Part shown: piece by piece, positions 15,207 to 23,090 of the stretch | Position numbering within the stretch: the stretch's first letter is position 1 | Layout of the letters: every line of letters starts with the position of its first letter | NCBI RefSeq assembly: GCF_000425425.1 | Contig: NZ_AUDK01000023.1 | Location: 1-64,000, forward strand | DNA: 64,000 nt | Direction of reading: 5' to 3' | Source: Flavobacterium daejeonense DSM 17708 | Lineage (GTDB): Bacteria; Bacteroidota; Bacteroidia; Flavobacteriales; Flavobacteriaceae | Translations under genes and position numbers: made by a program | Notes under the pieces: model-generated | Told to the model about the DNA's origin: nothing | The model's database searches: none | Seen by the model: only the letters and a program-made list of their open reading frames with translations

Positions 15207-15926
15207 TTATTCCTTCTTCAAAAGATCTCGAATAACCGTTTCAGCCGCATGTAAGCCAAATAAAGCCGGCATATAACTGTTTGTTCCGTAAAACGATTTT
15301 TTAAAGTTTGTTCCATCGGTCATTTTTACACTGGTTTCATCCGGTTTTTCCATAGAAAAAACAGCTTTCACTCCTTTTTTTACACCCATTTTACGCAAAC
15401 GCTTACGAACTACTTTTGCCAGCGGACAAACATCAGTTTTACTAATATCTTTCACGGTTACCTTACCGGCCTGCATTTTTCCGCCAGCCCCCATATTGGA
15501 AATGATTTTTACCTTTTTCTTTTTACATCCCACAATTAAATTCAATTTTGGCGTAATACTGTCGATACAGTCCAAAACATAATCCATATCTTCAGCAACC
15601 AATTCAAAAGCGCGTTCCGGAGAAAGAAATTCTTTTACTCGGGTTAAATTCAATTCCGGATTAATATCCATCAAACGGTCGCCTACAATGATTACTTTTG
15701 GTTCACCCACTGTAGAATGCAAAGCTGGCAATTGTCGGTTAACATTGGTAATATCCACAACGTCTCCATCCACAATAATCATGTTTCCCACTCCGGCGCG
15801 GGCTAAAAATTCGGCTGCAAAAGATCCTACTCCTCCCAATCCTACAACCATTACTTTTGCATTTTGCAATTTATTTAATCCTTCTTTTTTGAATAAAAGT
15901 TCGGCTCTTTCGGTCCACTTTGCCAT
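15207..15926 (-). CDS. tcdA: tRNA threonylcarbamoyladenosine dehydratase
   Basis: The product is 239 residues, an E1-like ThiF/MoeB-fold protein. The nucleotide-binding loop is VMVVGLGGVGSFAAEFLARAGVG and the adenylation motif is DGDVVDITNVNRQLPALHSTVG. The TcdA/YgdL type is shown by DYVLDCIDSITPKLNLI, KMQAGKVTVKDISKTDVCPLAKVVR and FSMEKPDE. The enzyme cyclises t6A37 of tRNA to ct6A, in the cytoplasm. The length fits the family (about 240-270). It is separated from the upstream tatD gene by 41 bases and could share its transcript. The start (MAKWTERAELLF) is standard for the family. Confidence 0.93.
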   Translation of the reverse strand: MAKWTERAELLFKKEGLNKLQNAKVMVVGLGGVGSFAAEFLARAGVGNMIIVDGDVVDITNVNRQLPALHSTVGEPKVIIVGDRLMDINPELNLTRVKEFLSPERAFELVAEDMDYVLDCIDSITPKLNLIVGCKKKKVKIISNMGAGGKMQAGKVTVKDISKTDVCPLAKVVRKRLRKMGVKKGVKAVFSMEKPDETSVKMTDGTNFKKSFYGTNSYMPALFGLHAAETVIRDLLKKE

Positions 15927-15967
15927 AATAAATTCGTTTATTTGGTATTTGTTTATTTGATGTTATG

Positions 15968-16615
15968 TTATTTTTTAAAAACAGTTTTCACATTTTCAGA
16001 AATTAGCTGCTGCAAATCCTCTATTGAAATCTTTTTATATTTTGCTGCCAAGGCATAAACCTCACGGATTCCTTCTTCGACCATATCCGTTTCCAGAAAA
16101 AATCGGTCATTAGAGGTCTTGACAAAAACAGCTTCCAACTCAGGATTTCGTAATAAATTTTTTCCAAATGAAAGATAAAATCCATTATTTAGAAGTTGTT
16201 TCGCCAACTGTTCTTTTTTAGAAAATCCATGAATAATTATTGGTGTGGTAATTTTCAAACGGTTTTTTAATTCAACCAATTCCTGAAAAGCCAACACACA
16301 ATGAATCACCACCGGTTTTTGGAATTTTTCTGCTAAAAGTAATTGTCTTTCTAAAACTTTCAATTGGATTTCAAATGCCGTTTCGCTGCGTTTATCCAAA
16401 CCGCATTCGCCAATAGCCAAACAAGCTGGAGAACTTATTTTTTGTTCCAAAATTTGAAAATCACTTTCCAATCGATTTTCGTCTATAAATAAAGGATGAA
16501 TTCCAATGGAATAATTTGAAATCGATGAATCAAATTCCTGCGGATATTGGTTTACCAATTCCAAAATTTCTGCATCATTTGTAAATTGATGCGTATGTAA
16601 ATTGAAATACTGCAT
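15968..16615 (-). CDS. TatD-family metal-dependent hydrolase
   Basis: The product is 215 residues, shorter than typical TatD (about 260). Metal and active-site motifs are NLHTHQF (HxH at the N terminus), AIGECGLDK (Glu), VVIHCVLAF (His), IIHGFS (His) and FLETDM (Asp near the C terminus). TatD proteins are TIM-barrel nucleases/hydrolases. This compact Bacteroidota form has the ligands in order but lacks some loops. Its ATG overlaps the stop of the upstream DUF1684 gene by one base (TAATG), so the two are translationally coupled. Function beyond metal-dependent hydrolase is inference. Confidence 0.85.
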   Translation of the reverse strand: MQYFNLHTHQFTNDAEILELVNQYPQEFDSSISNYSIGIHPLFIDENRLESDFQILEQKISSPACLAIGECGLDKRSETAFEIQLKVLERQLLLAEKFQKPVVIHCVLAFQELVELKNRLKITTPIIIHGFSKKEQLAKQLLNNGFYLSFGKNLLRNPELEAVFVKTSNDRFFLETDMVEEGIREVYALAAKYKKISIEDLQQLISENVKTVFKK

Positions 16616-17217
16616 TAGTCGTGAAATTTTTTAACCCCTGCATAGATAGCTACTTTCAAATCGTTTTCCAAAGGAACTTTCGGACAGGAATAACGGTAAC
16701 TGTAAGCGCAATACGGATTATAGGAAGTATTAAAATCGATAGCAATTGTATTGCCTTTTGGGATTTTTAAATCAATATATTTCCCGCCAATGTAACTTTC
16801 CTTTCCCGAAGTTTCATCGAAAAAAGGCAAAAACAAATCATTTTTATATTTTGGATTTTTAGAGAACTCCACATCCTGATAGACATTGAGTTTGCATTTT
16901 TTTCCATCAATTTCAAAATGCACTTCTCCGTATTTTTTAAAAAGCGGTTGTCTGTCGGTTGAAGTTGCCATTTTAAAAGCTTTTTCTTTTGGAGTACGAA
17001 CTAATTTGGCAATCACAAAATATTTTTTACTTATTGGATAAAAATCCAAGGTTTTAAAAGTTGCTAAATCTTTTGCTTCCAGCGGACTGGTTTTAGAATC
17101 AGCATATTCTTTATTTAATTCCTGTTGGTACTTTTTAGCAGCCGTCCAATTGAATTTCTCCTGAGAGAAACCCAAAACACTTTGCAACCAAACAGTAAAC
17201 AACAGAATAAACCTCAT
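16615..17217 (-). CDS. DUF1684 exported protein
   Basis: The product is 200 residues from the ATG at 17217 (MRFILLFTVWLQSVLGFSQ is a clear signal peptide). The open frame extends 26 codons further without a signal, so the internal start is preferred. DUF1684 features are LFLPFFDETSGKESYIGGKY, DFNTSYNPYCAYS and CPKVPLENDLKVAIYAGVK. Members are widespread in Bacteroidota and Actinobacteria without a known function. It is divergent from the blaI-like gene, and the three dyads at 17303-17358 lie between the two, so it may be under the same repressor. Confidence 0.85.
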   Translation of the reverse strand: MRFILLFTVWLQSVLGFSQEKFNWTAAKKYQQELNKEYADSKTSPLEAKDLATFKTLDFYPISKKYFVIAKLVRTPKEKAFKMATSTDRQPLFKKYGEVHFEIDGKKCKLNVYQDVEFSKNPKYKNDLFLPFFDETSGKESYIGGKYIDLKIPKGNTIAIDFNTSYNPYCAYSYRYSCPKVPLENDLKVAIYAGVKKFHD

Positions 17218-17302
17218 CTTCAAAATTTTAGGCAAAAATAGCTTAAAAGTTGCAAAGCTACAAAGCCTCTCGCTTATAATATTACAGATCATCAAATTGG
17301 AA

Positions 17303-17358
17303 AACTAAAATTTTAGTTAAATAACTATAAAAATAGTTTTAAAACTAAAAAAATAGTT
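17303..17358. promoter_or_regulatory. Three phased 16-bp dyads, probable BlaI-type operators
   Basis: AACTAAAATTTTAGTT (17303-17318, perfect palindrome), AACTATAAAAATAGTT (17323-17338) and AACTAAAAAAATAGTT (17343-17358) share AACTA..TAGTT ends and start exactly 20 bases apart. BlaI/MecI operators are ACTA/TAGT-type dyads. A further half site AACT (17382-17385) abuts the blaI start codon. Confidence 0.75.
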
Positions 17359-17359
17359 A

Positions 17360-17367
17360 TATACTTG
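17360..17367 (+). promoter_or_regulatory. -7-like element of the blaI-M56 operon
   Basis: TATACTTG fits TAnnTTTG except for one base. It lies directly after the third dyad and 18 bases before the start codon. Bound repressor would cover the region between -7 and -33. Confidence 0.45.
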
Positions 17368-17385
17368 TATTCAAATTAAATAACT

Positions 17386-17745
17386 ATGGAAAAGTTAACC
17401 AACAAAGAAGAAGAAATCATGCAAATTTTATGGAAGCTCGAAAAAGCATTCGTAAAAGAAGTCATGGAAGAAATTAAAGACGACAAACCACATTACAACA
17501 CACTTTCGACCATTATTAGAAATTTGGAAGAAAAAGGATATGTGTCTTACAATGCTTTTGGAAAAACCCATCAATACTATCCGATAGTAAAAATGGAAGA
17601 TTATCGAAAAAAGTTTATGAATACTGCAATCGAAACTTATTTTAACAACTCTTACAAGAACATGGTTTCTTTTTTTGCCAAAGAAGAAAAAATATCCGCC
17701 GAAGAACTACGCGAAATTTTAGCTATGATTGAAAAAAAACAATAG
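17386..17745 (+). CDS. BlaI/MecI/CopY-family transcriptional repressor
   Basis: The product is 119 residues. The winged helix is typical: LTNKEEEIMQILWKLEKAFVKEVMEEI, then HYNTLSTIIRNLEEKGYVSYN (recognition helix and wing), followed by the C-terminal dimerisation helices. In the bla/mec systems the repressor is inactivated by proteolysis after the M56 sensor responds. The M56 gene begins 2 bases after this stop, so they form one operon. The three ACTA-type dyads in front are the likely operator, suggesting autoregulation and possibly control of the divergent DUF1684 gene. Confidence 0.93.
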   Translation: MEKLTNKEEEIMQILWKLEKAFVKEVMEEIKDDKPHYNTLSTIIRNLEEKGYVSYNAFGKTHQYYPIVKMEDYRKKFMNTAIETYFNNSYKNMVSFFAKEEKISAEELREILAMIEKKQ

Positions 17746-17747
17746 TT

Positions 17748-19790
17748 ATGGAAGATTTACTGCTATACCTCATCAAAGCAAGTGGCTTAATTGGTTTATT
17801 TTATTTCGCTTACATGCTGTTGTTACGAAAAGAGACCTTCTTTTCGGGAAATCGATGGTTCTTAATTTTTGGATTAATTAGCTCTAGTATTCTGCCGTTA
17901 TTTTTTATCACAAAAATAATTTGGGTCGAACCAACAACAGATTCATTCGATTGGTCCAATATTCCCGTAACCGCTTCGGTAAGCAATCCCGAATCGAAAA
18001 TCAATTGGTACCTAATTGGTATGTATACTTATCTCACCGGAATTTTAATTTCATTTATACAATTAGTCTTTGATTTTTATAGTTTGATGAAAGTATTGAA
18101 AGGAAAAAACATTCAACAAAATGGCAATTTTAAATTCATTGACATTGCCGAAAACATTGCTCCTTTCTCCTATTTCAATTACATCGTGTACAATTCATCT
18201 TTATATAGTTCAGATGAATTAAAAAACATTTTGGAACATGAGAAAGTACACAGCCAACAAAAACACAGCCTTGATGTATTGATCTCAAGATTGTTTTGTG
18301 TCTTCTTTTGGTTCAATCCACTGATTTGGCTGTACAAAAAAGCCATTGTCCAAAACCTGGAATTCATTGCCGACAGCGAAGCTTCTAAAAACATAACCGA
18401 CAAAAAAGCCTACCAATTAACTCTTTTAAAAATAACCACACAAGACAATTGTGTTACCATTACCAACCATTTCTATCAATCTTTAATCAAAAAACGAATT
18501 ATTATGTTGAACCAAAACCAATCTAAAAAATGGCATTCATGGAAGTACATCACCGTATTTCCAGCACTTATTGCTTTTGTATTTTTATTTCAAATTGAAG
18601 TTATTGCCCAAGAGAGAGAAACTCAAAAACCAGAAAATGAAACCAAATCAGAAACAGTTGATTTAAAATCATTTCAACTTGAAAAAGATTTAAAAACTTT
18701 ATCTGAAGACAAAGAAATAATTATCAATGGCGAAAAATCAAGTCAGGAAGAACTAGATAAATTAGATCCTAAAGGAATTGAAAAAATTGATGTTGCCACA
18801 ATTTCGGGCAAAAAAACAATTCTGGTTACTACTAAACAGCTATTAAAACCCGTTAAAATTACCGATAAAACAATTTATATTGATGGGGTAAAATCAACCA
18901 AAGAAGAGCTTGAAAAATTAGACAAAAATAGCATTGACAAAATGGATGTCAATACATTAGATAATACGGTTAAGATAACAACTAAAACAATTGCAAAATT
19001 AGATGATAAAAATGTTATTAGAACAATATCGAGCCAAGATGGAATAAAACCACTAATCATTATTGATGGTAATCAAGCCGATTCCAATTTCAAGATTGAT
19101 GAACTTCCAACCGATCGAATTGAAAGTATAAATGTATTAAAAGGAATTCATGCTGTTACAAAATATGGAGAAAAAGCAAAAGATGGTGTTATTGAAATCA
19201 AAACTAAAGAAAAAACAACTCTAAATAATTTCAAACCTATTCAAAGAAAAACCTTTCAAGGATTTCAAATATTAAAACCAGAAGAAACTAAAAATATAGA
19301 AATTGAGAAAATCAATGAAAATCCAAACAAAAAAATAATTAAATCCTACCTTAAAGAATATTACATAGATGGTAAAAAATCGACTGCTTTTGTATATAGC
19401 AAACTAGACATAAACAACATTGACAAAGTCGAAACTGATCCTTTTAAAAAGAAAGTATTTATCACAACGAAAACGTCAAACGCACCAAAATCAACTATTA
19501 TTTCAGAACAAAATGGCAACAATAACGCAATTGCAAAAGTAAATGCTGAAAACAAAAATTCTACTCTGCTAGATTTTACTAAAACTTTTAGTAAAGCCTT
19601 AGTTATAATTGATGGAAAAAAGAGTAATCTTGAACGCTTATTAAAAATTAAAAATAGAAATATCAAATTCACTAATGCTAATATATTTGAAGAATCGACC
19701 GATGAAAGCAAAAAGATTGTTTTAGCAACTTACGGAGAAAAAGCCAGAAACGGAGTTTTAGTAGTCGAGACATCACCCATTGAAAAATAA
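17748..19790 (+). CDS. M56 (BlaR1-like) metallopeptidase with TonB-plug-like repeats
   Basis: The product is 680 residues. The N-terminal part has four to five membrane spans and the zinc motif HEKVH (residues 164-168) followed by the downstream ligand region FIADSEA. After the last span (about 258-280, YITVFPALIAFVFLFQIEV) comes a long extracytoplasmic tail with no penicillin-binding domain. It holds about five units of one pattern, a short IDG-K-S start, a helix and a terminal VTTK-like strand: INGEKSSQEELDKL, IYIDGVKSTKEELEKL, LIIIDGNQAD, YYIDGKKSTAF and LVIIDGKKSN. The third and fifth end in YGEKAKDGVIEIKTK and YGEKARNGVLVVET, the same logic as the TonB receptor plug (ALYGSRAANGVIIITTK). 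The signal sensed is unknown. Confidence 0.88.
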   Translation: MEDLLLYLIKASGLIGLFYFAYMLLLRKETFFSGNRWFLIFGLISSSILPLFFITKIIWVEPTTDSFDWSNIPVTASVSNPESKINWYLIGMYTYLTGILISFIQLVFDFYSLMKVLKGKNIQQNGNFKFIDIAENIAPFSYFNYIVYNSSLYSSDELKNILEHEKVHSQQKHSLDVLISRLFCVFFWFNPLIWLYKKAIVQNLEFIADSEASKNITDKKAYQLTLLKITTQDNCVTITNHFYQSLIKKRIIMLNQNQSKKWHSWKYITVFPALIAFVFLFQIEVIAQERETQKPENETKSETVDLKSFQLEKDLKTLSEDKEIIINGEKSSQEELDKLDPKGIEKIDVATISGKKTILVTTKQLLKPVKITDKTIYIDGVKSTKEELEKLDKNSIDKMDVNTLDNTVKITTKTIAKLDDKNVIRTISSQDGIKPLIIIDGNQADSNFKIDELPTDRIESINVLKGIHAVTKYGEKAKDGVIEIKTKEKTTLNNFKPIQRKTFQGFQILKPEETKNIEIEKINENPNKKIIKSYLKEYYIDGKKSTAFVYSKLDINNIDKVETDPFKKKVFITTKTSNAPKSTIISEQNGNNNAIAKVNAENKNSTLLDFTKTFSKALVIIDGKKSNLERLLKIKNRNIKFTNANIFEESTDESKKIVLATYGEKARNGVLVVETSPIEK

Positions 19791-19799
19791 TTCCTAAAT

Positions 19800-19837
19800 A
19801 ACAAAAGACGATCCTTAATCAAGACCGTCTTTTGTTA
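19800..19837 (+). terminator. Terminator after the M56 gene
   Basis: AACAAAAGACG..CGTCTTTTGTT is an 11-base stem directly after the stop codon, with T residues within the 3' arm. Confidence 0.7.
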
Positions 19838-19860
19838 TATCTTTAAGAAAAGTAAAAGTT

Positions 19861-20001
19861 ATGTTCAAAATATTAGCTAAAATCAACAAACTCATTTTAC
19901 CTAGTTTTACCAAGCAAGGATTGGATTTATCAAAAGCCAAAAAATGGCAATTGGCTATTATTGCGTACCGCTATTATGTAACTTCAAGAGCAGTGGACTA
20001 A
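19861..20001 (+). CDS. 46-residue conserved-type basic protein
   Basis: ATG at 19861 opens a 46-codon frame: MFKILAKINKLILPS, then LDLSKAKKWQLAIIAYRYYV and a short end. It is basic with an amphipathic to hydrophobic C-terminal half. Similar small proteins exist in flavobacteria, sometimes annotated, probably wrongly, as SsrA-binding protein; that is from memory and unchecked. The stop overlaps the 3' end of the convergent apt gene by 4 bases. No function can be given. Confidence 0.6.
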   Translation: MFKILAKINKLILPSFTKQGLDLSKAKKWQLAIIAYRYYVTSRAVD

Positions 20002-20510
20002 TAAGTGAGTGCAACAAAAATATCGTAACCATTTAATTTCTCACGACCGTTTAGAAAAGTCAATTCCATCAGGAAATTACATTGTACAATTTCGCCTCCT
20101 AATTTTTCAACCAATTCGCAAACCGCTTTAGCCGTTCCTCCGGTTGCCAGCACATCATCATGGATTAATACCTTATCTCCTTTTTGGATAGCATCTTTAT
20201 GAATTTCTAAGGTATCTGTGCCATATTCCAAATCATAAGTTACCGAAACCGTTTCATAAGGCAATTTTTTAGGCTTTCGCACTGGCACAAAACCGGCATT
20301 TAATTCCTGCGCTAACAACATTCCGAATAAAAAACCTCTGCTTTCCGCTCCTACCACCTTATTAATCTTATGTCCGTTTACCGAATTTGCTAAAATTTGA
20401 AGACATTCTGTCCTAGCTTCCGCATTATTTAACAGCGGCGTAATATCTTTAAACAAAATTCCTTCTTTTGGAAAGTCCTGAATATCACGAATATAATTTT
20501 CTAAGTTCAT
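19998..20510 (-). CDS. apt: Adenine phosphoribosyltransferase
   Basis: The product is 170 residues, the standard length. It converts adenine plus PRPP to AMP in purine salvage. Motifs are IRDIQDFPKEGILFKDITPLL at the N terminus, VVGAESRGFLFG, the flexible loop RKPKKLPYETVSVTYDLEYG, and the PRPP-binding site KVLIHDDVLATGGTAKA. The gene stands alone; a divergent tRNA-Arg lies 94 bases upstream. The start MNLENYIRDIQDFPKEG is that of typical homologues. Confidence 0.96.
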   Translation of the reverse strand: MNLENYIRDIQDFPKEGILFKDITPLLNNAEARTECLQILANSVNGHKINKVVGAESRGFLFGMLLAQELNAGFVPVRKPKKLPYETVSVTYDLEYGTDTLEIHKDAIQKGDKVLIHDDVLATGGTAKAVCELVEKLGGEIVQCNFLMELTFLNGREKLNGYDIFVALTY

Positions 20511-20537
20511 TTTTTTTAGTATTTATTGAAATTTATG

Positions 20538-20568
20538 CTTGCAAGTTACACATTTATCCCTATATTTG
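20538..20568 (+). promoter_or_regulatory. Promoter of tRNA-Arg(ACG)
   Basis: A perfect -7 element TATATTTG (20561-20568) with CTTG (20538-20541) 19 bases upstream gives a Bacteroidota promoter, 35 bases before the tRNA. Confidence 0.65.
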
Positions 20569-20603
20569 CACCCGCAATCACGCTTTACAAAGCAACTGCA
20601 AAA

Positions 20604-20677
20604 GGCCTCGTGGCGCAACTGAATAGCGCATCTGATTACGGCTCAGAAGGTTACTGGTTTGAATCCAGTCGAGGTCA
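20604..20677 (+). tRNA. tRNA-Arg (anticodon ACG)
   Basis: The acceptor stem is GGCCTCG/CGAGGTC. The anticodon stem TCTGA/TCAGA encloses TTACGGC, giving anticodon ACG. The T arm is ACTGGTTTGAATCCAGT and the discriminator is A. A terminator follows. Confidence 0.93.
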
Positions 20678-20682
20678 CAAAC

Positions 20683-20727
20683 AAAAATCCCTAAACACGT
20701 ATTAAACAACGTTTTAGGGATTTTTTA
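20683..20727 (+). terminator. Terminator after tRNA-Arg(ACG)
   Basis: AAAAATCCCTAAAC..GTTTTAGGGATTTTTT forms a strong stem followed by T residues. Confidence 0.8.
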
Positions 20728-20813
20728 TTTTTATTTTAGCCGACATTTAGCCAACATAATTTTTATATCCTACGTATCTTTAATATTTTGTCTTTTGATG
20801 TCATATTTGAAAA

Positions 20814-21180
20814 TTAATCAATCCTCCAAACTCTTCTTGTCTTATCTGTTTCTTTTTTTATTTTAAAAATTTTGTCTTTGATCAAAACTCTTGAAGAAAT
20901 AAAATTTACATAATCTTTATTTTCTATCTCAAAAGATTCTCCAACTTCCAAAACACTCAACAAATTAAACATTCTATTTTGCTTGTTAAATTTGAAAAAA
21001 TCTATATCTTTAGAAATATCTTCTTCCGATCTAATATTATCAATTTTTTTTATATGATTTTTTTTTATATATAATTTGATTTTTATTCTTTGATGGAATT
21101 ATTTCAAGGAGAAAATCTATAGATTCTTCAAAATTATCCCTTAATAACTCAAGCTCTGTTTTACGGTACTTTGTTTTGAC
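20814..21180 (-). pseudogene. Decayed small ORF of unknown function next to tRNA-Arg
   Basis: The minus strand encodes two coding-like stretches in different frames, joined at an A-rich run near 21050-21070. The first is KTKYRKTELELLRDN..FEESIDFLLEIIPS up to TGA. The second is NIRSEEDISKDIDFFKFNKQ..NRMFNLLSVLEVGESFEIEN, ending ..TDKTRRVWRID with a stop at 20814-20816. No ATG precedes the first part. The position just beyond a tRNA suggests the remains of an integrated element, but no integrase or att repeat was identified. The rest of 20728-21213 shows nothing else. Confidence 0.5.
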
Positions 21181-21213
21181 TCAATAACAGATTTACAGCA
21201 TTCAATGTATCGA

Positions 21214-23013
21214 TTATTTAAGAGCATCAATAACTTCTTCCTCATGAGTAATTTGCGACAAATTGATGGCGGTCTCAATTAAAGCCAGATGGGAATAGGC
21301 CTGCGGGAAATTGCCCAGTAGTCTTTTGGTTTTAAAATCAAGGTCTTCACTAAATAATCCCAAATGGTTGCTATAAGTAAGTATTCTTTCAAAAAGCATT
21401 TTTGCTTCCTGATACTTCCCAATTTTGTACAAGCTATTTATGTACCAAAAGCTACAAATGGTAAATGAGGAAGTAGGTTGCCCAAAATCATCCGCACTTT
21501 TGTATCGATATAGCAATCCTTCCCTGCTCAAATCCCTTCCTATGGCTTTTACTGTACTGATATACTTGGGATCATTCGCGTTAAGAATACCATAATCTTC
21601 CATAAGCAAAACAGATGCATCAAGATGAACAGACCCATAAGACTGGGTAAAGGCCTGAACCTCTTCATTCCAGGCTTTTTCCATAATATCTTTCCTAATA
21701 GTATCTCTCAATTTCTGCCATTTCTCAGCCTTTCTCTTTTTACCTATGATATCAGCCACCTTTACTGCCCTGTCAATGGCGGTCCAGCATAAAACTTTTG
21801 AAAAAGTAAAATGCCTGTCTTCTGTTCTAAATTCCCAAATACCTTTGTCTGTATCCTGCCAGTGATGCTCGACCAGCCAAGCAATTCCTTTGGTGATATC
21901 CCACATTTCCTCCCCATTGTCTATATCTGTACTAAAATGTACAAATTGATGATAAATCACATCCATGAGTATGCCATAAATATCATTTTGACGCTGAAGA
22001 TAGGCCGCATTGCCAATGCGCACAGGTTTAGACCCCTCGTAACCACTTAAATGGTCAAGAATTTCTTCCGTCAGTTCTTTGTCTTTATTGATACTGTACA
22101 TAATTTGAAGTTTCTCATCTTTGTCAGGTATCAGGTCTATAATAAACCTAAGATAATTAGAAGCAAATGTTTTATGTCCCAGAACCGAAAGTATCTTTAC
22201 AACCATGGAGGCATCACGTATCCAGCAAAAACGATAATCCCAGTTTCTTACCTCGCCAATAGTCTCGGGTAATGAAGTGGTTGCAGCTGCCAATACGGCC
22301 CCAGTTTTTTCATAACTCAGTAATTTAAGAGTAATGGCACTACGCTGAATTTCTCTGTTATACCTCTGATAGGAAATTGTTTTTTCAGACCAATTAAGCC
22401 AATACACCTTTGTTCTTTCAAACTCTAGTTTAATTTTGCTTAAAGAAGGCTTGAAAATCTTTTCATTATATCCAAATAGAAAAAAACTGTCCTCAGTTAA
22501 CTTTATTAGCTTTTCCGAATGAATAGCTTCTAAATCGAGGTTACTGTAAAAATAGAGAGAGTCAAACTTTTCGTTTCGGGTAAGGCTTACAATATGATCT
22601 TTTTTAACATAAGACACGGTCTCGCCCATCGCATATTCAAGTTTTGGGTTGTATCGTATCGAAAAACAGGGCGTGCCACTCTTGAGTTTTACGAACCTTA
22701 TAATTTCAGGAGGAGTGTGAGAACTCCTGTCTTCTTTGAGGTATCGCGGCATAAAATCATATACCTCAAAAGCATCGGTTTCATTAGAAAATGTTGTAAC
22801 CAAAATACTTGTATTATCATAGTACTGTTGAACAGTGTTGTAACTGCTGTCGGTAAGAATCTCAAAACTACCACCCTTTTCTTTATCTAATAACTTAGCA
22901 AAAATCGAAGACGAATCAAACTCTGGAAGGCAACACCAGTCAATTGAGCCGCTTTTTGATACAAGAGCTGCACTTCTACAATTGCCTATGATTCCATAAT
23001 CCAAACTATTCAT
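21214..23013 (-). CDS. Glycoside hydrolase family 15 protein (glucoamylase/trehalase-like)
   Basis: The product is 599 residues. The N-terminal beta domain starts LDYGIIGNCRSAALVSKSGSI with WCCLPEFDS after it. The (alpha/alpha)6 catalytic domain has the GH15 signatures RNWDYRFCWIRDASM, then FWYINSLYKIGKYQEA and PQAYSHLALI near the C terminus. GH15 enzymes hydrolyse alpha-glucosidic bonds with two catalytic Glu residues. Bacterial proteins of this layout include trehalases, and the divergent gene makes trehalose, so trehalose hydrolysis is a reasonable inference. There is no signal peptide, so it acts in the cytoplasm. The 77-base gap to the OtsAB gene must hold both promoters. Confidence 0.87.
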   Translation of the reverse strand: MNSLDYGIIGNCRSAALVSKSGSIDWCCLPEFDSSSIFAKLLDKEKGGSFEILTDSSYNTVQQYYDNTSILVTTFSNETDAFEVYDFMPRYLKEDRSSHTPPEIIRFVKLKSGTPCFSIRYNPKLEYAMGETVSYVKKDHIVSLTRNEKFDSLYFYSNLDLEAIHSEKLIKLTEDSFFLFGYNEKIFKPSLSKIKLEFERTKVYWLNWSEKTISYQRYNREIQRSAITLKLLSYEKTGAVLAAATTSLPETIGEVRNWDYRFCWIRDASMVVKILSVLGHKTFASNYLRFIIDLIPDKDEKLQIMYSINKDKELTEEILDHLSGYEGSKPVRIGNAAYLQRQNDIYGILMDVIYHQFVHFSTDIDNGEEMWDITKGIAWLVEHHWQDTDKGIWEFRTEDRHFTFSKVLCWTAIDRAVKVADIIGKKRKAEKWQKLRDTIRKDIMEKAWNEEVQAFTQSYGSVHLDASVLLMEDYGILNANDPKYISTVKAIGRDLSREGLLYRYKSADDFGQPTSSFTICSFWYINSLYKIGKYQEAKMLFERILTYSNHLGLFSEDLDFKTKRLLGNFPQAYSHLALIETAINLSQITHEEEVIDALK

Positions 23014-23090
23014 AAACCACTCTTTTTTAGATTTTTACAATATAATTGATTAAATTTACAAAAAGTTCTGCCCTTATCAAAGAAATTAAA

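Noticed and set aside
19361-19711. 116-codon frame antisense to the M56 gene
   Set aside because: It is hydrophobic only because it lies opposite Lys/Asn-rich repeat codons, with no family resemblance.
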